Below, piece by piece: positions 9,523 to 19,389 of a stretch of 64,000 nucleotides of DNA. The stretch comes from Diaporthe sp. PMI_573 (Eukaryota; Ascomycota; Sordariomycetes; Diaporthales; Diaporthaceae), in assembly GCA_021399435.1 (NCBI GenBank), contig JAJTUP010000088.1:180036-244035 (forward strand), written 5' to 3'. Under the pieces are notes generated by a model. That model saw only the letters and a program-made list of their open reading frames with translations. It was not told the DNA's origin and made no database searches. Position 1 is the first letter of the stretch; each line of letters starts with the position of its first letter. The translations under genes were made by a program, and so were the position numbers.

Positions 9523-9726
9523 TGTCACGGCCAGCGTTGCAGAGGGCGTGAACACCTTGAATTGGCACTATGGACGAAGATTCTACTCTAGGGAAGCAAG
9601 AGAAAGAAAAGGCCGCAGCCTTTACCGCGGGCGCGACGAGAAGTCAAGCGCGTTGGCCTGCACGCTAGATCGCGTGCTTGCATGCCCCACCTGGCCATCC
9701 AGGGTTAGGGTTCCGTCGTCGTCACA
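9523..9726 (-). repeat. 5' LTR of chromovirus
   Basis: 204 bp, identical to the 3' LTR. It contains AGAGTAGAAT on the element strand (9589 down to 9580), complementary to a stretch just inside the LTR (9520-9511). If this marks the transcript 5' end, U3 is about 137 bp and R-U5 about 67 bp. Confidence 0.93.
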
Positions 9727-9741
9727 CTGATCCCGCGGCCT

Positions 9742-9800
9742 CTGATTGGTCGGCTGAATTAAAATGCTTCTGATTGGCTAATAAACATGCTCCTGATTGG
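9742..9800. promoter_or_regulatory. Triple CCAAT-type motif cluster, left arm
   Basis: CTGATTGG occurs at 9742, 9770 and 9793 in the 3' region of the Helitron. The inverted copies (CCAATCAG) lie in the right arm at about 15440-15500. Three regularly spaced CCAAT boxes could be binding sites for the fungal CCAAT-binding complex or simply part of the Helitron's subterminal sequence. Conserved in both arms; function is inferred only from the motif. Confidence 0.35.
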
Positions 9801-10170
9801 TCCGTCTTATATTTTTGGGGGGCCCAAGTGATCATGTAAGTAGTAGCCCTGTTCCTATCGTAATTTTCGACGCGTGTTTTCTTCCATATGATATTTGCCT
9901 GTCTTGCTGTGCTCTCCCTTAATGGCTAACCCTATTGTGTGGTTACCAGCCGCAGAATGGTCGGCGTGCCTGCGGAGGTGCTGTTGCGTCTGTTTGGCGA
10001 AGCACGGAGGCGTGAGCGAGCTACGGGTGGTCGCCCAGCTGAGATCAGCCCTGTAAATTACCTTTCATAGTGATGCTTCGACTTCATCAACCCCCACCGC
10101 CGCCGCCTAATTCTACAACGCTGGATTCTTAGCCATGCTTCCCATGCCTGGCCTCAAACCGCTCAACCGT

Positions 10171-13100
10171 TTATCTTGATAGTTCTTTTAGTCGATTGAC
10201 CCCTTCGATGAGCTCCGGATGCATCCGTGCCTGTTCGAAGTGCTCCCTTTTGATCGGCTGTATAAGCCGTATGTCCCCCAACCGCTTGCATCGCGATAGT
10301 TGCACGTACAGGCTAAGCACATCACACTTGTCCGTGCCCTGGCCGCCCTTTGTCTCTCTCCTCCCGTATAGCCCCAGTAGGACCTTCTCTAGGGTCCTAC
10401 TCTGCGCCTTGTAGTCGGTCAGCGCAAATCCCGGCGCGCATGGCAGTCCCGTGCGCGTGAGCCCCATTTTAAAGTCCGGCTTCGCCGCGAGACGCGGACA
10501 GACGTACTTGCCGTGCTTTTCTTTCTCTAGCTGAACAGTCTCTGTCCCTAGCATGAGGGTTCCCGGCGGTATGTGCGGGAACGCGAGTCCCTCCGTGTCC
10601 CGCGATTGGAGAAGGATGCCGCTTGGCGGCCCGAGGAAGATGGACAGCCGGTCGTTGATCACCCGTTCTTCTACCTCTTCGTTTGCGACGACGCCGGCGG
10701 CGGTGAACTCCGCCCCGTTGACCACCTTAAGCCCTAGGTACTTGTTCTGGTTCACGATGACCGGCATGCCCTCGACGTACGGAAGGATGCCCGGGATCGG
10801 GAGCTGCGCGTCATCCCCTAGCAGCACTACGGCCTCCATCTCTTCCTCGGTCGGCACACGGGTCTTCCATTGGTGATCGGACAAGAACAGGGACACCTTC
10901 CTGTCGTGCTCCTCGCCGAATGCCAGTGCTGCGCAGAGCGTGAGGTCCCACCTGTGTCGGTTGAGCGGGATGATGGCGCGCCTGCCTCCAGTAAAGTCCA
11001 ACTTCTCGTCAGGGTTGTACCTCGAGTTTAGCGTGTCGAGGTCGGCCGCGGTCTGTCGGCCTGTCCGGATGCGCTCCAGCATCCCGATCAGATCCTCGTC
11101 GCCCTCAGCCCTCTTCTGCTCCTCTAGGATAACGACGCAGGTAAACATTTCCCATGTTTTCTTAGCCTGGATCTGCTGCCATCGGTATTGTGTTGCACGT
11201 TCCGAGAGGTTCCGTGGCGCCATGCCTCTGTCGCCGTAGTCGGGGTGGCTTAGCAGGCCCTTCTGGAGCACTGGCCCGAACTGCAGGAAGTCGCCCGTGA
11301 ACACCACCACCGGTATGCCGCCGAACGGCCTTTCCGGGAAGCCACGCAGCGCTCGCAGCTTGTGGTCTACCTCGTAGAGCGTCTTAAGGCCCAGCATGCT
11401 CACTTCATCCACCACAAGCACGTCACGCCTTCTCCAACGCTGCCGGCGCCTCTCCAGGTTCGCTGATGGTAGGCTTTCCATGTCGGCCGCGTCTTGGTCC
11501 TTGAAGGCTAGCCCTAGCGCGGAGTGGATGGTGTTGCCGCAGATCCCTGCCGCTGCCGTCCCGGATGTAGCTGTGATGATGATACGCTTCGACGCCCCCT
11601 TCGCCGCGAATACATCTTTTAGTGTGTCAATGAGCCAAGACTTCCCGGTGCCACCGCTGCCGCCTATGTATTGGAGATGTTGAGGCGGCCGCCCCGACAC
11701 CGTGTGTTCTCCACTGCTGTCAGCGGCTACGTCAGACGCTTCCTCCGCTCTGTCCATCGCCTCGCAGATCAGGCCGAGGGCGATCTGCTGCATGCGGTTC
11801 AGCGTTCTATGCTTGCCTATCGTCCTCCCGACCTGGAAGAAACTACTGCCAGGTGCTATATCTACCCAAGTATTGGCTTGAGTGGGGGTTGGGTTGAGCG
11901 CCGGGATGGGTGGGAACAGGTGCTGATCATCGCCGGAACCGAAGCCAGCCTCGTCGCCGTTCGGGCCTTCGCCGGCTTCATCATCTCCTTCGATGACTAG
12001 CACCCTTGCTTTGTGGAGACGCGGCTGCGCCGCTCGTACCATGCCGATCTCGGGCTTCGTCAGTGCGTTTGCTGTTGATTGGCGTGCGGACCGTGTATCC
12101 GCACCACACGGGTCCGGCTCGGGGTCTGAGAAGCTAGCTCTCTCCAGCGCCTGTAGCAGCCTTGCCAGTGCGGGGGAGCCTTTGGCAATGCCTTGACCTC
12201 CGTGTAGGATATACACCGCGTCATGGAATGCGTACCTCATGTCCATGTTCTGCGGTCGCCACGTGGTGCTAGGGGTTATACCTTCCTCCGGCGGCTCGTG
12301 CTCTTTCTCCTCGTCGCCTTCGCTGATGCTAGCCCACAACCCCGCGTCTTTCTTGGCATCTTCAGCGCTTTTGTGCAGAAGCTTAATGTTGTCAACGATC
12401 CCTTTCACGCGGTCCGGTATGGCTTCTGACAGCCCTTGCCACACGTCTTTAACTGAGGGGTAATCACCAGAGGCATAGCGGTGGCCATGGAGCTCGCCCA
12501 GGTGGGTAAAACGTTGCCAAGGTACAAACAGTGCTAAGAGGAGCACCGCGGTTCTGTATGACGTTAGCTCTTCGACGCGGCTTCTCTGTCCCTCCCTCTT
12601 ACCGCTGGTGAAATCCTCGGTCTAGCTTATCCAGGTCGTGGTTGAGGGGTCCGGTGAGGACCGGTACGTATTGCGCTCCTCCCTTCAGGAGCTCTTGAGT
12701 CCATTTCTCTCTGTCGACAAGGTCTTGGCCGAATGGGAAATACTGTGCCTTGTCTACGTTCGTCCACTTCCCAACCCGTCGCACCTGGATCATGCTGGCA
12801 TAGTCGTAGAAGCAGAGGTCCTGCAGTAAGGCCCCACGGCAGGCGTATGCTTCTAGCAGTGGAAGACGTACACCAGACTGCACTATGTTGATCGTCTCCG
12901 GGGCCGCCCGGAGACGGGCCTCCGGGCCGGCAGCTTCCCGTAGACCCCGCCACCTCCTGAAGACCGCCCAGTACAGTGTATTCAAGTGAATGTTCTGCCA
13001 TCTCTCCACGCTGGAATAGTGGTTTGGATGCCCGAGGAGCCTGCTGCACACCTCCACGGCCGATAGTTCCCTGCTGGTGAAGATCTGGTTTGCCGTTCGG

Positions 13101-14194
13101 GCCAGGAATTGCCTAGCCTTATTGTTTACCGGCGCAGCCCTCTGGACTCCGGCCTCCTCATGCCCCACCTGGCCTTCGGCCCCGACGTCCGTCGACATCC
13201 CTTCTCGCACGGTCTTCATGAGCGCCGCCCGTTTCCACAACGGCGTGTCTAGCTTGGTGGCGTAATTCGTGGCGTAATAGCCCATGGCTAGGCTCGCCGT
13301 GACCGTGACGAGGAGTCGAACGTCGTGGTTGTGCCGCTAACGCAACGGCCAGGGCCATTGTTGTACCGGCTGATCCGACTGTGATTGCGTTTCACGTGGA
13401 GCAGGCCGCTAGGGGTGAATTCGGTCTGTTCCCGCAAGGCCCACGGAGCTCTGAAGCGACATGGGTGCTGCTTTCTTGTCCGGTCCTTTTCCTTGAAGCT
13501 GTACTTGACACATGTAGCGCCGCAGCTGTGCAACTGGCAGCGATGCGCCACCCAGTTGGCCTCGCTTTCGAACACATCGGCCAGCTTGTCAGCATCGTTC
13601 ACGATGTCGCTTATATCACTGAAGACGCTATCCCACCGTCGGTATCGTTTTGCCTCCCGTTCGTCACAACACTACGGTATCTGGGTCAGCGGCCCCTCCC
13701 TCTCTGCAGTGTATAGTGTAGCCATATGCTTACCTCACTCACTAGGGTATCAAGGTATCGGCACACCTGCTCCGCGTACCCCCCGTCATCTCGCATGTCA
13801 TCCAGGACAGTGGGCAGTCCCACGTTGGCGTCGAGCCATAAGAACCCGTGGAGGTGCTCCGCCCCCCTTTCGTTCGTCTCGACGCAGCCATAATAGCCAG
13901 AGACCTTGCCGAATATCGACTGTTTCCCTACGCGCACGCAGTGATGGAAGAAGAGACGGATCTCGCGGTCGAAAAACTTGGCGGAACTCACAGGATCTCG
14001 CACTACATGCTGTACCCGCCCGATGTGCTTCCGGAGCTGGTCCACTAAGTGCCTGGCCAGTTCTCCGCTCAGGGCCCGGTAAGCAGTCAGCTTTATATTT
14101 ACCTCGTTGGTCAGATCGTTGGGATTGAGGGTGAACCAAATCGTCTTCATCCCCAGCAGTAAGCTGAGGGAGTTGATCTTGCGACGGTGGCGAA
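10171..14194 (-). pseudogene. Helitron Rep/Pif1-helicase gene, 5'-truncated and frameshifted
   Basis: Rolling-circle transposase. The Rep part starts at the 14194 junction with HRRKIN, then TLNPND and the HUH motif (EHLHGF, about 13855). An intron at 13672-13733 (GAG|gtaagc ... cgtag|TGT) leads to a CxxxC/CRFRAPW region and a YxxxY tyrosine pair (YYATNYATK, about 13265). The Pif1 helicase part follows: Walker A GGSGGTGKS (about 11650), DEVSML, TGDFLQFG, and the C-terminal SRCKRLGDIRL. The frame is broken near 13320-13345 (two probable one-base insertions) and near 12550-12600. Upstream Rep sequence is lost where the inverted arm begins. It stops at TAA 10171, where the duplicate arm reads CAA and continues 14 codons. 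Not functional as it stands. Confidence 0.85.
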
Positions 14195-15098
14195 GCTAAA
14201 CTCGCGATACCACCCTGACGAGAAGCTCGACTTCACGGGAGGCAGGCGCGCCATCATCCCGCTCAACCGACACAGGTGGGACCTCACGCTCTGCGCAGCC
14301 CTGGCCTTCGGCGAGGAGCACGACAGGAAGGTGTCCCTGTTCATGTCCGATCACCAATGGAAGACCCGCGTGCCGACCGAGGAAGAGATGGAGGCCGTAG
14401 TGCTGCTAGGGGATGACGCGCAGCTCCCGATCCCGGGCATCCTTCCCTACGTCGATGGCATGCCGGTCATCGTGAACCAGAACAAGTACCTAGGGCTTAA
14501 GGTGGTCAACGGGGCGGAGTTCACGGCCGCCGGCGTCGTCGCAAACGAAGAGGTAGAAGAACGGGTGATCAACGACCGGCTGTCCATCTTCCTCGGGCCG
14601 CCAAGCGGCATCCTTCTCCAATCGCGGGACACGGAGGGACTCGCGTTCCCGCACATACCGCCGGGAACCCTCATGCTAGGGACAGAGACTGTTCAGCTGG
14701 AGAAAGAAAAGCACGGCAAGTACGTCTGTCCGCGTCTCGCGGCGAAGCCGGACTTTAAAATGGGGCTCACACGCACGGGACTGCCATGCGCGCCGGGATT
14801 CGCGCTGACCGACTACAAGGCGCAGAGTAGGACCCTAGAGAAGGTCCTACTCGGGCTATACGGGAGGAGAGAGACAAAGGGCGGCCAGGGCACGGACAAG
14901 TGTGATGTGCTTAGCCTGTACGTGCAACTATCGCGATGCAAGCGGTTGGGGGACATACGGCTTATACAGCCGATCAAAAGGGAGCACTTCGAACAGGCAC
15001 GGATGCATCCGGAGCTCATCGAAGGGGTCAATCGACTAAAAGAGCTATCGAGACAAACGGTTGAGCGGTTTGAGGCCAGGCATGGGAAGCATGGCTAA
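14195..15098 (+). pseudogene. C-terminal fragment of Pif1-like Helitron helicase (inverted copy)
   Basis: About 300 codons nearly identical to the last 300 of the minus-strand helicase, from NSRY(H)PDEKLDF to the C-terminus, with no ATG in front (the frame reaches back only to about 14187). It holds helicase motifs V-VI (TDYKAQSRTLEKV, YVQLSRCKRLGDIRL) but no Walker motifs, so it is a fragment. It ends TVERFEARHGKHG at a TAA (15096-15098), 14 residues beyond the left copy, and probably preserves the ancestral C-terminus. Confidence 0.88.
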
Positions 15099-15560
15099 GA
15101 ATCCAGCGTTGTAGAATTAGGCGGCGGCAGTGGGGGTTGATGAAGTCGAAGCATCACTATGAAAGGTAATTTACAGCGCTGATCTCAGCTGGGCGACCAC
15201 CCGTAGCTCGCTCACGCCTCCGTGCTTCGCCAAACAGACGCAACAGCACCTCCGCAGGCACGCCGACCATTCTGCGGCTGGTAACGCGCACAATAGGGTT
15301 AGCCATTAAGGGAGAGCACAGCAAGACAGGCAAATATCATATCGAAGAAAAACACGCGTCGAAAAATTCGATAGGAACAGGGCTACTACTTATTACATGA
15401 TCACTTGGGGGCGGCCCCCAAAAATATAAAACGGACCAATCAGGAGCATGTTTATTAGCCAATCAGAAGCATTTTAATTCAGCGGACCAATCAGAGGCCG
15501 CGGGACCAGGGGGGCCAAGGGTCGGGCGGGGATAAGAAAGACCTTCCTAACGGAAGGCAT

Positions 15561-15907
15561 CCAATCCAGCCATTTTCTGTCCACTCCAATCCAATCCAAA
15601 TTGCCTCCAATCCAATAAGATCACTGGTGGTGTGTGGTGTTCGAATTTCAGCACGGATTCCCGCTGTGTTAGTCTTGGCACAGGCTGTTTTAAATCAACC
15701 TATTAAAATGCACTGATGACTGATCGAAAATCCAAGTATAAAAACAGGCCCCCCTTTTGAAAATTCGTCTACTATTTCCTTATACTTTCCCTTATGAAGA
15801 GATCATCATAAAGTGTGTCCCCTCCTTTTCGATCCTAAACCTCAATGCCTTCTTCTCAGCCCCCTAAAATGTTTACCACTCACGTTACGGACCACTCCTT
15901 GGCCACC
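15561..15907. other. No gene; CCAATCC-rich flank
   Basis: Starts with several ATCCAATCC repeats (15560-15620) just outside the Helitron end, then AT-rich sequence up to the pogo-like gene. No ORF or promoter assigned. Confidence 0.45.
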
Positions 15908-16930
15908 TCAATCTCCGATGTGTGTGATATTCATCCGTATTAGCTGCTCGATTTGGTAGCTGTATGCCTTCTTCAACGGCCCAAAACAGCCAACATCTAA
16001 TGGCTGGAGTAGGTGTGAGGAATGCGGAGGCATACAGAGTGTGATAATATTGTGTTCCTGGCAGTAGGTCTCAAATTCCTCGGAGTGGTGGCTATCGTGG
16101 CCGTCCAGGATTAATAGCCGGTATATACCCTTCGTACGAGACGCTGTATGCTCATCGAAGTGTTTGATCCAATCAAGGCCTACTACGTTTGTAGTCCAGC
16201 CATTATCGGTCGTTGCAATGCGCCAAGTAGTCGGAAGGTCGCACTCTTGATACCAGTTGGCAAGGTGGTATTGCCCAGCCAAGATGATAAATGGTGGAAT
16301 AGCCCAACCTAGAGCATTCACCCCTTGGATAACCGTAGCCCACACACGATTGCCAGGCTGGGCCTGTTTAGCCCTACCGCGGCCATCTGAGGTAGTAACT
16401 ACCATGGTGGGTGTGATGATGCCCATCATAAAGCCGGTCTCGTCGAAATTATACGAATCTTCGTCGAGGATGCCGTATTTGGCCTTGGTGTTTCGTACGA
16501 GTGCAAACCACTCGCGAATGACCTTTGGATCTTCGCATCTGGCCCTTTGGTAGTCGTATTTACGCGTAAAACGCGTACGAAGCTCTGGTTGGCGTTTGAC
16601 AAAGTTGTGAGCCCATCGTACGCCAACAGGGGGCGCGTCGCGTTCGCGTAGCAGTCGGTTGGCCATATCTTCCACGTACGCGAGCCGGGGATGGAATGCG
16701 CGTGCACACAGCTCAATTATATATCGTACGATCGTTTGCTCTTCTAAATCCGTGAGTTTGCGTGAGTTGGCTGGAATATCGCGCCGTGCAGGTCGACCAT
16801 CGCGTCGGTCACGGAGGGTATCCTTATTGACGTCGTAGATCCTCGCTGCAGCTCGATTGCTAAGTTTTGGGTCATTTCGAAGAACGTTGAGTGCCAAGTT
16901 TATTCTGGCTTCGTACGAAGTGGTTTCCAT
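15908..16930 (-). pseudogene. Fot1/pogo-type DDE transposase, C-terminally truncated
   Basis: ATG at 16930; 340 aa to TGA at 15908. N-terminal helix-turn-helix (ALNVLRNDPKLSNRAAARIYDV, about 14-35), CENP-B-type second HTH (about 60-115), then a DDE_1 catalytic domain: FDETGFMMG (first D about 160), LLILDGHDSHH (second D), and QPLDVGCFGPLK (third D). Fot1-family proteins are usually about 500-550 aa, so the C-terminal third is missing; sequence after the stop does not resume it in any frame I checked. Terminal inverted repeats were not found. A doubled GGCTGACTCGCTT (16989 and 17006) lies upstream and may belong to the element's end. Confidence 0.85.
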
Positions 16931-17370
16931 TGTTGGTTGTGGAAAGAGATGGTGTTTTGTTTAAAGGAGGCGCGTTGGGTTGGAAAGTGGCTGACTCGCT
17001 TGTCTGGCTGACTCGCTTATCACGCACGTTAGCAGAAGAGTAAATGAATGTAATGAGAAGTGTTGGAGAAGAGTGGTAAAGAGTGATGGGAACCGACACA
17101 TATCTATGTAGCTCGAACTGCTGAGACCGAAGTCTGCCATGACTGATGAGAGAAAGGGAGCTATTTCTGGCTGCTTGTTTAGAGGGTTGGATGATCACTT
17201 GGTGGAGCAGCGAGAAATCGAAAACCGGGGGAGGTGGTGGGGTCGCGTCTCCACCAAGAACTTGGCGTGCATGGGTCACGTGTGCCGCTGAGAATTTCAC
17301 CTCCCTGTGGCCTTGGTATTTTCATGTCGCAGATATGACATGGATTCATATTATTTGCGCATTTTAGATT

Positions 17371-18812
17371 CTATATTATTGAGCATCCTTCCTTTGAAGT
17401 TTCCCACCAGGGGGCCACGGATCCTCGCGGGGGTTTACCTGCGAACTCGGTGAGCATGGGGAAAGTCTGGTCGAGGATATCCTTCTGCAGGGTCATGTCT
17501 TTGGGATTTTCGTGGCTGTAGCCGTGACTGTAGGGTGTTGCGGGATTGGGCCTCGCTAATGTTGCCAACTGCGCGTCAATTTTTGTCAAAGGTGGTTCGC
17601 TCGTTTCCAGAGGTTGGTTGTGCACAACCTGAGCTGTAGTATGACCTGGATACTTTCGTTCCTGGATAAGGATGTTGACGGTTGGGATGCATGAGCATAT
17701 TAGCCCAATAGTCAACTCTATGACTCTTAATCACCGTGTTAGTCCTTGTATCACTTATACAGTCGCAGAACCGTAACTTACGCGGTGGAAACAAGCAAGG
17801 CAATCCACCAAGTGGTATCCTTAGCGTGCAGATACGCAACGACGAGAACGACCCGCCATATCGTAATTCCAACGGCAATGCCCCCGATACCCATTATCGA
17901 TACGATCTTGGTCTTCTTCTTTAAGGGTAATCGCATCGACCAGGCCAAGGGTATCGGCGACAACAGTATCACTATATCAGTAAGAATGGCAATCGAGGTG
18001 TCTGCAACAAACAAGGTTGGCTGATTAATGCATTCCCCATGGACGCTCGGTTCCCAGAATGCCTGTATAGGTATGCAAATAATGATTTTCAAGACCTCGA
18101 TGGCGGTGTAGGCGACAAATAGGGTGCCGATGAAGATGTAAATGGCTGTGGAGACGCCTCTCCGGACAGTAAATACGCGGGCGATGAGTAGTAGTAGGGA
18201 GACTTTTGTGAAGAATGCGGCCGGGCAGTAGATGGTAGAGGCGATATAAAGCCACTTCAGGGGTCAGCAGGCCGGAATGACAGGGTGGTGACGACGTGTA
18301 ATGGAGATGGAAACTCACCTGTAAGTGGTGTGAGAAAGACTCGGCCGAAACGTCCCAGGCATGAAGACCCATGCCGTAATGGACCACTGGCAGGAATGTA
18401 AGCATGGACCTCAAGGGTTCAAAATGGCAAACGTACTTATGATCATGCACATACAAATCGCCGTAAGAAAAACCTATAAAACATTCCGTAAGCGGTCAGT
18501 TTCTCCGGGACTGCTTGATGAATGGGTTTACCCAAGCTAGAGCAGACGACACTGAATGTTCCCAGGTCAGCGAGATTCAAAACATACACAAATTGTGTGA
18601 TGAGCGTCGTGCATACCATCTTCGGGTAGTATCGCTCGCGCGATACGAAGCCTAACGTAAACTCGCGTGAAGAAGAACGGGGATGCCAGCCCAATGCAAG
18701 TGATGCCGATGCCAACGGCCAATTGCTGCCTGCTACCATGTGGATGCTTGAGGTCTGGTATAACCCCGGGCGGCGGCGGGATCGCACCAGGGTAGCTCAC
18801 GTTCGAGGCCAT
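17371..18812 (-). CDS. Rhodopsin-domain integral membrane protein (Pth11-like)
   Basis: Six exons (minus): 18812-18617, 18536-18532, 18473-18437, 18386-18319, 18254-17782, 17725-17371. Together they are 1134 nt, a 377-aa protein with all phases consistent and GT-AG introns of 50-80 bp. ATG at 18812. It has seven hydrophobic segments; family hallmarks include a W after the acidic ED pair, HYGMGLHAWDV, FFTKVSLLLLIARVF, and ELTIGLICSCIPTVN before a polar cytoplasmic tail. Members of this large fungal family are plasma-membrane proteins, some receptor-like; the ligand is unknown. Exon 2 is only 5 nt (CTTGG), needed to keep frame and supply the conserved Trp. No inactivating change was seen. Confidence 0.85.
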
Positions 18813-19120
18813 TCGAGGTCGACGTCCCTCCAGTATATCCCAGTATATCTTATTCTTTGCGTTTCAATGGATAGTCGTCGTGAATTGGTGATAAAACCCA
18901 GCGATTTGTCGTATGTTGATGAGGAGAGAAGAAAAGATGGTCTGCAATCCCGATCAACCTGGCGTACCGAGATAGAGAAAGGTATCGAGTCTAGCAACAT
19001 GGCATGTCTCTCCACATCATTGTTCAGGGAATGATACGCCACTATGCCTGCCGTATTTCACACTTGTATTGGCTGGCGGCGGGATGCTCCATCTTCCCCA
19101 ACCGACATCGAGGTCAAAGC

Positions 19121-19381
19121 CTCTTCGGGTCGCTGGGAAGTTGCCGATTTGTGGCACGCGCTCAGGAGCACCTCAACTGTAATATCTCTACGACGAAAAT
19201 TATTTTTATTTTCATATCAAGACAGGTCGTTTATCTTATGACTTAAATAAGCTTACAGTTTTATTTTTAAGTAAAAGGCATTTGTCGTTGTAAAGATTTT
19301 GCGATTTAATTGTTCTCCAGAGGTCTATTTTTTGGTGGTGGCCTGTGCCACAAATCGGCAACTTCCCAGCGACCCGAAGAG
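19121..19381. mobile_element. MITE with perfect 37-bp TIRs and 8-bp TSD
   Basis: 261 bp. The 37-bp ends (19121-19157 and 19345-19381) are exact inverted repeats beginning CTCTTCGGGTCGCTGGGAAG, and the element is flanked by the identical octamer GTCAAAGC (19113-19120 and 19382-19389). The interior is AT-rich with no ORF. An 8-bp TSD is typical of hAT-type transposases, so this is probably a non-autonomous hAT-like MITE; its TIRs do not match any of the three hAT families in the window. Confidence 0.9.
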
Positions 19382-19389
19382 GTCAAAGC

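Larger units (their letters stand above)
3839..9726 (-). mobile_element. Complete Ty3/gypsy chromovirus retrotransposon
   Basis: 5888 bp, flanked by the 5-bp target duplication CTGAT (3834-3838 and 9727-9731). The other Helitron arm keeps the uninterrupted site near 15510. Two 204-bp LTRs (3839-4042 and 9523-9726) are identical by eye, begin TG and end CA. In element sense the order is 5' LTR, leader with tandem repeats, gag, pol (protease, RT, RNase H, integrase, chromodomain), polypurine tract, 3' LTR. No internal stop or frameshift is seen other than the programmed-looking gag/pol shift. Identical LTRs and open frames suggest a very recent, possibly active insertion. Confidence 0.95.
3565..15560 (-). 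mobile_element. Rearranged Helitron with inverted copy of its own 3' end
   Basis: The outer 1.36 kb on each side are inverted copies: right arm 14195-15560, left arm 3565-11032 once two later insertions (solo LTR 3580-3797 and chromovirus 3839-9731, each counted with one TSD copy) are removed. Both outer boundaries stop within a few bases of the same hairpin, CCTTCC-loop-GGAAGG followed by CAT, as expected for a Helitron 3' terminus with a terminal hairpin. Beyond 3565 and 15560 the flanks differ. Inside lies one Rep/helicase gene on the minus strand whose 5' part is missing at the 14194/14195 junction. I infer a 5'-truncated Helitron joined to an inverted 3' fragment of a sister copy. A canonical CTRR end is not evident. 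Confidence 0.7.

Noticed and set aside
14187..15098. A separate plus-strand helicase gene
   Set aside because: It starts at a GTG, lacks Walker A/B motifs and is an inverted copy of the minus-strand gene's 3' end, so it is a fragment.
18025..18456. 143-codon minus-strand ORF, His-rich
   Set aside because: It is the wrong frame through an intron and exon of the rhodopsin-domain gene.
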